DNA of 64,000 bases from Meiothermus sp. CFH 77666 (lineage in GTDB: Bacteria > Deinococcota > Deinococci > Deinococcales > Thermaceae). The position numbers were made by a program, and so were the translations under genes. Shown here piece after piece: positions 45,501-52,209 of this stretch (its first letter is position 1; the number at the start of each line of letters is the position of its first letter). The notes beneath the pieces are model-generated. The model was given only the letters and a program-made list of their open reading frames with translations. It was not told the DNA's origin and did no database searches. Where the stretch lies: assembly GCF_017497985.1 (NCBI RefSeq), contig NZ_JAGDFV010000015.1, positions 1 to 64,000 on the forward strand, written 5' to 3'.

Positions 45501-47058
45501 CCTTGGCATCGGTGCGCCCTTGCAGGCGCAGGGTGCGCTCGCGCTGCTCGCCCTGGCCCCGCACCCAGTAGGCGCGGCTGGCGGTTATGGTAAAGGGCAC
45601 CGAGACGGGGTGGCCCTCGAGGTCTTCGGCCCGCACGGTAGCGATCAGGGTGTCCTGGGTCTGGTAGGCGTACTGGTCGGTGCGGATATCCAGCACAATC
45701 CCCGAGCGGTAGGCGGTTAGAAAGCCGGTTCCGCTGATTTCCCGCCCGGCCTCGTCGGTCACGCCGGCCTCGAGGGTCAGCCGGTAGTCCTCGGCCTCGG
45801 GCTTCAGGGGCACCTCCACCACCAGCTCTCCCTGGGCATTGAGCCGTCCCTCGCCCCGCTCGATAATCTTGCCCTCGTAGCTGTCCTCGAACTCGTAGTT
45901 CTGGTAGAAGCCGTAGCTCGAGGTGTACGCAAAGCGGTAGTAGGGCCGCTGGATGATGGAGTAACTCACCCTGCCCCCCGAGACCGGCCCACCAAACAGA
46001 TACTCTCCCTTCACCACAAAGCGGGCCTTCTCCCCCTGCACCGCTACCTTTTTCTCCGCGCTTACGCTGACCCGGTACTCGGGCTTGACATACTCCTGTA
46101 CCTCGAACTCGCCCGAATGCTCCTCACCCCCCAGCCGGGCCACCAGGGTATATGTGCCTAGCCGCGCATCCAGCCCGATGCGGAACTGCCCGCTAAAGCT
46201 GCCGTAGGCGTCGGTGGTGAAGCGGCCCGAAAACACCTCGGTATCGTCGTAGTCGCGCACCACCACATCCACCGGCTGGCCTGCCACCGGCCTCAAACCG
46301 CTCGCGCTGCGGGCGGTTCCCTTGAAAAACACCGTATGGCCGGGGCGATAGACGGGGCGGTCGGTGATCAGGTAGACCCGGTTTTTCTCCTGGTTCCAGC
46401 TTCGCCAGTAGGCGCTGCTGAAAGCCCAGGAGCTGCCCGAGCGGGCGGCCACAAATAGATTGTCGTCCCTTTTCAAGTTGCTTCTAAACTGAGCCAGCCC
46501 ACCCTCGGCCCGCACCCGCTGCACGATGCGCTTGTCCTGGGAAACAAAAATTTGGGCGGTGCGGGGCTGTCCGTTGTTCAGGCCGGCGGTGTAGACCAGC
46601 AAGCTCTCCGGGTCAGACTTGACCACCAGCCCCAGGCTGGTCACCAGAACCAGGGTGGCCGAGGTGGGGCGTGGGGTGCCAATCTGGGCCAGGTACAACC
46701 CTTCGGGCAAGCGCCCAATCGTCACGCTGCCATAGGGACTATTCCGGGTGCGAAAGACCGGTACGGTTCGCACCGGCGACAGACTGAGCTCGCGGGTACG
46801 CTGAAAATCGCGCGGCCCTCCCAGCTCCACCACCTTCTCGGGGTTCTCTATCCGCAGGAGGCGGATCTGGCTGCTGCCGCCCCCCGGCAGGTAATACTCC
46901 AGCCGTACCTGCTGGGTGGGGCTATAGGTGCCGCCCCCATACAACTGGGGCTCCTGGCGCTGGGCCGAGCTGGGAATCAGGCCCATCAAGACCAGCCCCA
47001 GCCACCCTATCCCGGCTTGAATAATACGCTTCAGACCCTGCCAATCGTTGCTTTTCAT
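42592..47058 (-). CDS. bacterial alpha-2-macroglobulin (YfaS-like) with thioester
   Basis: Exported protein of 1488 residues with a signal peptide (about 1-33; no lipobox). Tandem macroglobulin Ig-like domains fill the N-terminal half (including VYLITDRPVYRPGHTVFFKG, the MG3-type hallmark), a bait-like central region follows (about 750-800), then the thioester domain with GCSEQ (Cys985, Gln988) and alpha-alpha toroid repeats to about 1270, and a C-terminal receptor-binding-type domain. Such proteins trap proteases by cleavage of the bait and covalent capture. Neighbours DUF1175 and a peptidase match a YfaS/YfaT-type cluster rather than the PBP1c-linked type. Confidence 0.92.
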   Translation of the reverse strand: MKSNDWQGLKRIIQAGIGWLGLVLMGLIPSSAQRQEPQLYGGGTYSPTQQVRLEYYLPGGGSSQIRLLRIENPEKVVELGGPRDFQRTRELSLSPVRTVPVFRTRNSPYGSVTIGRLPEGLYLAQIGTPRPTSATLVLVTSLGLVVKSDPESLLVYTAGLNNGQPRTAQIFVSQDKRIVQRVRAEGGLAQFRSNLKRDDNLFVAARSGSSWAFSSAYWRSWNQEKNRVYLITDRPVYRPGHTVFFKGTARSASGLRPVAGQPVDVVVRDYDDTEVFSGRFTTDAYGSFSGQFRIGLDARLGTYTLVARLGGEEHSGEFEVQEYVKPEYRVSVSAEKKVAVQGEKARFVVKGEYLFGGPVSGGRVSYSIIQRPYYRFAYTSSYGFYQNYEFEDSYEGKIIERGEGRLNAQGELVVEVPLKPEAEDYRLTLEAGVTDEAGREISGTGFLTAYRSGIVLDIRTDQYAYQTQDTLIATVRAEDLEGHPVSVPFTITASRAYWVRGQGEQRERTLRLQGRTDAKGQATVRLKLPKQGSYALEVEARDGAGRATRALDWVWVSDGSYWFWDYKSLKITPDKLEYRVGETARFVVQSPVSDGWALVNLEGERLARPEIVRFQGSTFTYELKLSPEMAPNGYLSVTILGQGEYYSEVAGFLLPPSEKFLNVAIASDQTTYKPGETATYRLKVTDAQGRPVKSQVTVGLVDEAIYLVRPEKAPDIRGYFWALKNNVVGTQTAGGYYFGNVAPAPSTAARAPMDKAVFGQAKESLAEPKLREDFRDTIVWLPSVETNEQGEATLEARFPDNLTQWRLTARAISLSDTVGQATQTVTTTLPVIARLSTPRFLVRGDEATLKVIGQNNLEENQSGQLRLEATGLSLLTPPTTLAQLPAGGRATTGYRVRADQSGTATLQASALTPAASDALRTRLSIFPKGLKQELGWAAQSGESWRFTLPAGTDLSQTRGKLYLTPSLAAAVTPALGYLAGYPYGCSEQTMSRFLPSVLAKQAGALAELPQAVAANLDDFVAAGLKRLYDFQHDDGGWGFWQNDASSLYITSYVLTGLLQAQEAGYAIRPEAIQRGLQYLLKTLNRPDADTYAADAVAYAGYAFALAGSRYLRQGFRPGLLQANLPRLTRTAFRQDKLDFSYLQEFLKRPDLTPYGHALIVLTYHQNGDPALAQAALDGLLRRLTERERTAYWEVRAPRFAWNDDRLEATARGLEALARLRPNHPAIPKIVNWLLQERKGAGWISTKDTAAIVVAALALAKASGEQPGEQEVEVSVNGQTQTLRVPARGAELALEGLRVGANEVQVTSNNRLYLSGSVGYFEEREYLQPESRGLRVARTYEKLTPRYDAKAERFVYDRSPLSGPLKVGELLVVTLTVRPEQGAVRYVVVEEPTPAGLTVVENDDSFRIAGVRSRFGDDYYGWNYWFDGREIRDRQVEFFFSYLSGPVTFTYVLRAETPGNFTALPTLAWMMYEPEVRGVGTARQVRVSE

Positions 47059-47187
47059 ACCACCTCACTGGGATGCCATTTCCTGATCTTTGGCTTGCCA
47101 CCGGTACTGTTTCGTGGGTAGTGGTTCGGCAGGAGGAGCGAGTGCGGACTGGGGATGGGGTCTCATGGGGCCTCCGGATGGGGTGAG

Positions 47188-47946
47188 CTAATGCACGATT
47201 TTCCAACGATAAAACCCCAGAAAATAGGGGTTATCGGGCCTGGGGTGCCAGTATTTCTGGGGGTGCTGGTTCAGGGTCTTGAGGCTTACCAGCCGTACCT
47301 CTCCGCCTTCTGAGGGGGCGTAGCCGGTGTGGTAGACCACCAGGCCGTTCCCCAGGTAGACCATGCTGTGGTAGGCCGAGCCCCTGGCCAACGGGCGCAC
47401 GAAAAAAAGCAGGTCGCCGCGCCGGGCCTTGTCCGGGGTGCGGCCCAGGAGGACGCTCGAGTACCGCATCAGGTACATGGCGCTGGCCCACCCCACCAAT
47501 CGGCCCTCCCTTACATCGTCGGGGCGGTAGGGGCCGGGGGCCACCCGGAAGACTGCACGGCCAATCTGCGGCAGGGGAAAAGCGCTCAGGGGCGGGGCCT
47601 GCACCCTGGGCAGGTAGGGGAACTGCTGAAACCAGTCCGGGGTCTTGGGCTTGAGGGCCTCCACATAGGCAAAGCGCAGCAGGCCGGAACAGTCCTGCGC
47701 CTCGGGGCGCCAGGCAGGCGAGGGGGCGGTGAACTGCGCCTCGGCAATGGCCGCAAACCACTCCAGAAAAGCCTCGCGCTGGGCGGTGCTGTGGAACTCG
47801 GCGAGGTCGGGGTAGCCGTCCTGGTCGAGGTCGGAGAGGTCGGGCCGGGCCGGGCTGAGGGATGCGGCCAGCACCAAACCGCAAAACCCCAACGCCACCC
47901 ATCCGAGGAGTCGCCCCACCCACTGCACATTGCCCCCTTGCCGCAT
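47188..47946 (-). CDS. DUF1175 protein (YfaT-like), exported
   Basis: Protein of 252 residues with an N-terminal hydrophobic segment (about 11-29). It has a calcium-loop-like DLDQDGYPDLAE (39-50), and a cysteine/histidine pair in DCSGLLRFAYVEAL (Cys86) and AYHSMVYLG that resembles an NlpC/P60-like papain fold. E. coli YfaT is of this family and sits beside the macroglobulin YfaS, as here. Precise function unknown; a cysteine amidase or a macroglobulin-maturing role is possible. TACAAT lies 10 nt before the ATG. Confidence 0.8.
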   Translation of the reverse strand: MRQGGNVQWVGRLLGWVALGFCGLVLAASLSPARPDLSDLDQDGYPDLAEFHSTAQREAFLEWFAAIAEAQFTAPSPAWRPEAQDCSGLLRFAYVEALKPKTPDWFQQFPYLPRVQAPPLSAFPLPQIGRAVFRVAPGPYRPDDVREGRLVGWASAMYLMRYSSVLLGRTPDKARRGDLLFFVRPLARGSAYHSMVYLGNGLVVYHTGYAPSEGGEVRLVSLKTLNQHPQKYWHPRPDNPYFLGFYRWKIVH

Positions 47947-48110
47947 GGCTACTTCGATTGTAGCGCGAGCCGAAGTAAGCTAGGGGTCGCCCTCAATCAA
48001 CTTTGTAGTTAACCCACCATTGAGGTGCAGGGGTGCCCCCTCATTCGGCGACACCCCCAGGCCTGACAAATTGCGCAACCGTCAAGTTTTTGTGCCCTAA
48101 GCAGGTTGGG

Positions 48111-48150
48111 TGTCGCCACCTTCTCCCACTTGGGGGAGAAGGCAAGAGGA
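48111..48150. repeat. dispersed palindromic repeat, copy C
   Basis: TGTCGCCACC followed by a 9-bp perfect hairpin CCTTCTCCC-ACTTGG-GGGAGAAGG and CAAGAGG. The right flank ATTTGGCATA resembles ATTTGCTATG after copy B, so the element may extend some 25 bp further. Confidence 0.7.
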
Positions 48151-48198
48151 ATGATGTAGATTTGGCATAAGGGCTGTCTCAAGTAGGTGTGGAACGCG

Positions 48199-48810
48199 AT
48201 GAATGAATGGAGTGGGCTTTGGCTGGGATGGGGCGGTTTGAGCCTGGGGGGGCTGCTCTGGGCCGAGTGGTGGCAGCGGCGCAGCTTTAGGGCCTTCTTT
48301 AAGGTGCTCTGCTCGCTGGGGTTCTTGTTCTTCGCCCTTAGCCTGGGCCTCGAGGGTTTGTTCGCACAGTTTGTTTTTACGGGGTTGCTGCTGTCGGCGG
48401 TGGGGGATGTGCTCTTGCTGTTCAGGTCGAACCGGGCCTTTCTGGCGGGTCTGGTGGCCTTTTTGCTGGCTCATCTGGCCTACCTGGGGGCCTTTGTACA
48501 GGTGGGTTCGCCGAGCCTGTGGGGCCTGCTGTTGGTGTTGCTGGGGGGGTATTTCTGGTTGCGCTGGCTGTGGCCGCACCTGGCGGGCTGGCGGGGGCCG
48601 GTGCTGGCCTACGGGGCTATCATCAGCCTGATGCTCTGGGTGGGTCTGGGGGTGCCCTTGCCCCAGGTCTGGCTGGGGGCGCTGCTTTTTTACCTGTCCG
48701 ACCTGTTTGTGGCCCGGGAGCGCTTTGTGGTGCAAGAACCCCTGAACCCCTTGCTGGGGCTGCCGCTGTACTACGCGGCCCAGTACTTGCTGGCCGGGGC
48801 GGTGCGGTAG
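48199..48810 (+). CDS. YhhN family membrane protein (lysoplasmalogenase-like)
   Basis: Integral membrane protein of 203 residues with about eight helices. SAVGDVLLLF and LFYLSDLFVARERF carry the conserved acidic residues of the YhhN/TMEM86 family, which hydrolyses the vinyl ether bond of lysoplasmalogens in animals. The bacterial role is not settled. Start ATG 48199; a GTG at 48187 would add four residues. Confidence 0.85.
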   Translation: MNEWSGLWLGWGGLSLGGLLWAEWWQRRSFRAFFKVLCSLGFLFFALSLGLEGLFAQFVFTGLLLSAVGDVLLLFRSNRAFLAGLVAFLLAHLAYLGAFVQVGSPSLWGLLLVLLGGYFWLRWLWPHLAGWRGPVLAYGAIISLMLWVGLGVPLPQVWLGALLFYLSDLFVARERFVVQEPLNPLLGLPLYYAAQYLLAGAVR

Positions 48811-48873
48811 AGTAGCCAACACAGGTCTGGTGTCTGGGGTTACGAGACGGGGCCCCCACGATCAGCGCCCGTA

Positions 48874-49497
48874 TCAAACCAGCCACAGCACGCCATACGG
48901 CGGTATCTGGCCTGCAAAGTATTTGCCACTGATCAGGTCGCGCCCTACGCGGTTGATGGGCTGGGGCCTGGGGGTCACGTTGATATAGCAGCCCACCTGC
49001 CGGTCGCGGTAGCCCCGGATGATGCGCAGCACTTCTCTGGACTCCATCACCACCTGGGGAGCACCGGGATGAAACGCCGGGTGAGAGGCCCGCACCTTGA
49101 GGAGGTGGGTATAGCGGGCCAGCACCTTGTGAGCGCGGGTGTTTGGGCTGCTCAGCAATCCTTCCAGCTCCGGCCCGCTGAACTTGTGACGGTTGAGGCG
49201 TCGGTTGATCCCGCTTTCTTCCAGGCCCACGTGGTCGGAGGGGGAGCCCAGGAGGCTATGGAAGTAGATGCCCGGCACCCCTTGCAGGCTCAGGAGGATG
49301 GCGTTGGCTGCCATGAAGCGGTCTATTTTGAGGTCTTCGCTCTCGTCCGAGTGGGGATGGTTCAGGGCATCGAACAGGGTCAGGCACAGTTCATAGGGCA
49401 CCGGGCCCTCCGGGGTGTCTTTGTAGTTGACCCTGCCCCCATGATCCAGGGCTTGTTGTACCAGGGCCGCGATTTCCGCAGGCTCCAGCCAGGGAAG
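48874..49497 (-). pseudogene. C-terminal remnant of a GH13_18 phosphorylase (sucrose/glucosylglycerate phosphorylase-like)
   Basis: About 205 residues match the C-terminal part of sucrose-phosphorylase-like enzymes: HGGRVNYKDTPEGPVPYELC, LSLQGVPGIYFHSLLGS, NRRLNRHKF and ASHPAFHPGAPQVV. The (beta/alpha)8 barrel with the catalytic Asp and Glu is missing; upstream of about 49497 the similarity ends abruptly. A start codon in the same frame exists at 49599 but its first 35 residues look unrelated. It is most likely a 5'-deleted gene. Confidence 0.8.
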
Positions 49498-49555
49498 AGG
49501 GCTTGTGGCCAGGCATAGAACTACTCGCCCAAAGGAGAACTTCTCCAGTACGTAA

Positions 49556-49570
49556 TGTAAACGTTTTCCA
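49556..49570. promoter_or_regulatory. LacI/GalR-type operator-like site
   Basis: TGTAAACGTTTTCCA is close to the LacI-family consensus TGNAAACGTTTNCA, with the CG centre at 49562-49563 and AAACGTTT intact. It lies just upstream of the phosphorylase remnant, consistent with a former sugar-regulated operon. No LacI-type regulator is in the window. Confidence 0.45.
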
Positions 49571-49891
49571 ACGTAATCATGACGGCCCACACTCTGCAAG
49601 CCCCGCTGGGGTCATCACCAGGCCTACCCGGCATTCCTTCCGCAGGCAACGCCACAACACCTCTCGTGGAAGCGCAGGCTCTTGTCATTAGCATCAACAT
49701 GGTCGGTGCAACCCCTCACCCGGCGACCCCGGGTTGCCGTCGGAGCAGTTTTATTCGGCAAAATGGGTATCCAACTAGCCGTTGGTGTCGCCACCCTCTC
49801 CCGCAAGGGGAGAGGGAAAGGGGAAAACGACAAAAGCCTGGTGGCAGCGTAAAAGCAGCCTCAATGCGAAGAAGGATTGTACCCTGGGGTC
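49571..49891. other. intergenic region with dispersed palindromic repeat, copy D
   Basis: 321 bp without a convincing gene. At 49786-49823 lies TGTCGCCACC with hairpin CCCTCTCC...GGAGAGGG and AAAGGGG, the fourth copy of the palindromic family. A G/C palindrome-rich patch near 49.71-49.74 kb is unexplained. Confidence 0.6.
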
Positions 49892-50797
49892 ATGCGCCAT
49901 TTACTGTGGCTGGTTCTCCTGCTGGCAGCCTGTATACCGGCCCCACCCCAGCGCAACCTGCGCCCGGCCGGGAGCCCCGACGTGGTGGTGATCGGATTCG
50001 CAGGACGCTGCGCTTCGTTGCCGGTGGTGGGGGATGGCTGCAACCCGCCGTTTGACAACTACGGCTACCTGGACGACGAGGTATTTCCCCGCAGCAGTAC
50101 CTCGCGCCAGACCGCCCAAGCTGTGGTTGGGGCTTTTCGTAATCTGGGGTATAGCACGGAGTATTTTGATGTATCGGCTTTTCTGTATGCCCACACCAGC
50201 GGCATCTCCAGGCAGCAGGAGAACGGCTACCTCGAGGCCCAAGGCTACCTGCGGCGGGTCTACGATTACTGGATCAAGGGATTCGAGAACCCTACCAGGG
50301 TGGTACTGCTGGCCCACTCCCACGGCACCGTCTGGGCCAGCCTGCTGGCCTGGAACCACCCCGAGGTGCGCTTCGACTACTTCATCTACCTGGATGCCAT
50401 TTGCAGCTTCTGGGATGCCGACAACCTGCGTAACAACCGCATCATTCAGGATTACTACGACGTCCGGGGCCTGCGCCGCCCCTTTCCGCTCAACGACGAT
50501 GAGGGGGGCAACCCCTGCAAGGTTATTGCGGTGCCGGGCCAGAGTGCTAGACAAGACCTGAACGATGTGGTTCCACCCAATGTGCGGGTGGGCCTCGAGG
50601 TGGTCAGCCGCAGCCCGGCCAACCTGGCCTCGCTCAACTTCATTTACGACGACGACCCCGACTACCGCCTCGATGGTTCGCAGGCCAACCTTTTCCGCTT
50701 CCGGTCACGCGAAGATCATAGCGGCGTTACGGCCCGCAATAGCGATGCCATGCAGTGGGTGGTGGCCAAGATTCGTGAAATCGGCTTGCCGAAGTAG
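49892..50797 (+). CDS. lipoprotein with alpha/beta-hydrolase-like fold
   Basis: Protein of 301 residues with a lipoprotein signal (WLVLLLAAC, Cys14), so it is membrane-anchored outside the cytoplasm. LLAHSHGTVWASLLA resembles a nucleophile elbow with histidine in place of the first glycine (HSHG). Other triad residues cannot be placed with certainty. TACCCT lies 6 nt before ATG 49892. Substrate unknown; the family is not recognised beyond the fold. Confidence 0.65.
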   Translation: MRHLLWLVLLLAACIPAPPQRNLRPAGSPDVVVIGFAGRCASLPVVGDGCNPPFDNYGYLDDEVFPRSSTSRQTAQAVVGAFRNLGYSTEYFDVSAFLYAHTSGISRQQENGYLEAQGYLRRVYDYWIKGFENPTRVVLLAHSHGTVWASLLAWNHPEVRFDYFIYLDAICSFWDADNLRNNRIIQDYYDVRGLRRPFPLNDDEGGNPCKVIAVPGQSARQDLNDVVPPNVRVGLEVVSRSPANLASLNFIYDDDPDYRLDGSQANLFRFRSREDHSGVTARNSDAMQWVVAKIREIGLPK

Positions 50798-50876
50798 CAC
50801 ATGACAAAACGCTCCTCACCGCCCTAATACCAAATCTGCTCAGCAGTGACCCAAAAGCGATTTATAAGTCCCTCGG

Positions 50877-50910
50877 ACGCGCCCCCTGGCGCGGCAAGTG
50901 AGGGGCGCGT
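50877..50910. repeat. GC-rich inverted repeat
   Basis: Arms ACGCGCCCC (50877-50885) and GGGGCGCGT (50902-50910) are perfectly complementary over 9 bp around a 16-nt loop, in the gap before the DUF5995 gene. A further GCGCC-rich segment follows. It could end transcription of the lipoprotein gene. Confidence 0.5.
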
Positions 50911-50942
50911 TTAGCGCCGCTCACGCGCAGAGTTGGCATAAG

Positions 50943-51641
50943 ATGAGTAAACCCATGTCCTCTGCGCCCATCATCCAACGCATGCAAGCCCACCTTCGCC
51001 GGTGGGAAGAAGCTGGTGACCGCCGGGCGGTGTTTCTGCGCTGTTATTCGATGATGACCGAGAACATGCTAACCGCAGTTGCCAGGGGCGAATTTCAGGA
51101 TCCGGTATGGGTGAATAATCTTCTGCACCACTTTGCCGACTACTACTTTGTGGCGCTGGAAGCCTACGAGCAAGACCCGGCCACAGCCCCGCCCGTATGG
51201 CAGATTGCCCACGACTGCTGCAAGAGCCCCCGGCTGAAAGCCCTACAAAACCTGTTGTTGGGGGTTAATGCCCACATCAACTACGATTTGGTGCTGGCCG
51301 TGAGCGACGTGCTGCAAGACGAATGGGAGGCCCTGAGCCCCCAGCAGCGCGAGGTGCGCTATGCCGATCATTGCAAGGTGAACGTAATTATTGCCCGAAC
51401 CATGGATAGCGTGCAGGATCAGGTGATCGAGCGCTACGACCCCGAGATGGATCTGGTAGACAAGCTGATGGGTTCGCTGGACGAATGGTTGATTTCGCGC
51501 CTGATTGCGAGCTGGCGCGATCAGGTCTGGCGAAATGCCATTGACCGGGTGGTGGCTTCCCAGGCCGAGCGTGCATTGCTGACCCAGAAAGTCGAAAAGG
51601 CCTGTTTGGAGATTGCCGATTCCATCCTGTTCAAGCGATAG
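50943..51641 (+). CDS. DUF5995 family protein
   Basis: Protein of 232 residues, mostly helical, with LLHHFADYYFVALEAYE and LLLGVNAHINYDLVLAVSD, the conserved histidine-containing segments of DUF5995. No signal peptide or membrane helix. The conserved His/Asp residues hint at a metal site, but no biochemical role is known to me. ATG 50943 is preferred because sequence upstream is repeat-derived. Confidence 0.75.
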   Translation: MSKPMSSAPIIQRMQAHLRRWEEAGDRRAVFLRCYSMMTENMLTAVARGEFQDPVWVNNLLHHFADYYFVALEAYEQDPATAPPVWQIAHDCCKSPRLKALQNLLLGVNAHINYDLVLAVSDVLQDEWEALSPQQREVRYADHCKVNVIIARTMDSVQDQVIERYDPEMDLVDKLMGSLDEWLISRLIASWRDQVWRNAIDRVVASQAERALLTQKVEKACLEIADSILFKR

Positions 51642-51663
51642 TGGTCTGGTAAGTTTATTTTTT

Positions 51664-51778
51664 GTCATTCCGAACGGAGCGAAGCGAAGTGAGGAATCCG
51701 ATGCGCTTCAGTCCCCTGTATTCACCATTTCTGTGCTGTACGTGATTCCTCGTTGCACTGCGTGCGCCTCGGAATGAC
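51664..51778. repeat. 115-bp inverted-repeat element (MITE-like)
   Basis: Left end GTCATTCCGA and right end TCGGAATGAC are perfect inverted repeats, with inner arms GAGGAATC and GATTCCTC also complementary, so the whole element folds into a long cruciform. GTCATTCCGA...GGAATGAC elements occur widely in bacterial genomes as non-coding dispersed repeats. It lies between DUF5995 and the csoR-family gene and encodes nothing. Confidence 0.8.
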
Positions 51779-51849
51779 CGCTAGTAATCAAGCGAGGAGC
51801 TCGGGCTCATTTGAGACTTGCTGGTTACTTTGTTGCCAGACCAATCGTT

Positions 51850-52125
51850 TTATCCGGCAAACTTGCGCAGCATCGCTGCAATTTGGGCGGGTTTTTGGCT
51901 GTCGCCTTTGGCGATATCGGTAGCGCAGAGGGTCAAGAATTCCTGAAGGATCAGAGTAGAGGCGGACTCCATGGCTTTCTTGGTGGCGGTCATCTGGGTG
52001 AGCACTTCCTCGCAGGGGCGGCCCTCCTCCACCATTTTCTGCAAACCCCGCACCTGCCCTTCGATGCGGCGCAGGCGCTTGAGGATGCTGTCCAGGGTTT
52101 CCCCGTTGAGATCGGTGGTGTTCAT
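51850..52125 (-). CDS. CsoR/RcnR/CstR family repressor, CstR-like cysteine pattern
   Basis: All-helical repressor of 91 residues (ILKRLRRIEGQVRGLQKMVEEGRPC). Copper-type CsoR needs Cys-His-Cys: Cys38, then His 25 residues on, then Cys or His four further. Here the second position is Phe63 while Cys67 is present, leaving a two-cysteine pair 29 residues apart, as in the persulfide sensor CstR. A thiol/persulfide-sensing role is therefore more likely than copper. TAGACT stands 7 nt before the ATG and ATAC-CA-GTAT nearby may be an operator. Confidence 0.88.
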   Translation of the reverse strand: MNTTDLNGETLDSILKRLRRIEGQVRGLQKMVEEGRPCEEVLTQMTATKKAMESASTLILQEFLTLCATDIAKGDSQKPAQIAAMLRKFAG

Positions 52126-52209
52126 AGGGCCAAGTCTATACCAGTATTCTCTGAGTGTGAGAAGAAGGGTGGCCTCGAGCCCCCTCTTTCACAACTTCAG
52201 CCCAAAACG

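Noticed and set aside
47059-47187. Small coding frame between DUF1175 and the macroglobulin gene
   Set aside because: Arg/Ser-rich product without a ribosome binding site or homology; probably only a leader region.
49571-49785. Remaining upstream part of the phosphorylase gene
   Set aside because: No GH13 barrel motifs in any minus-strand frame of this stretch.
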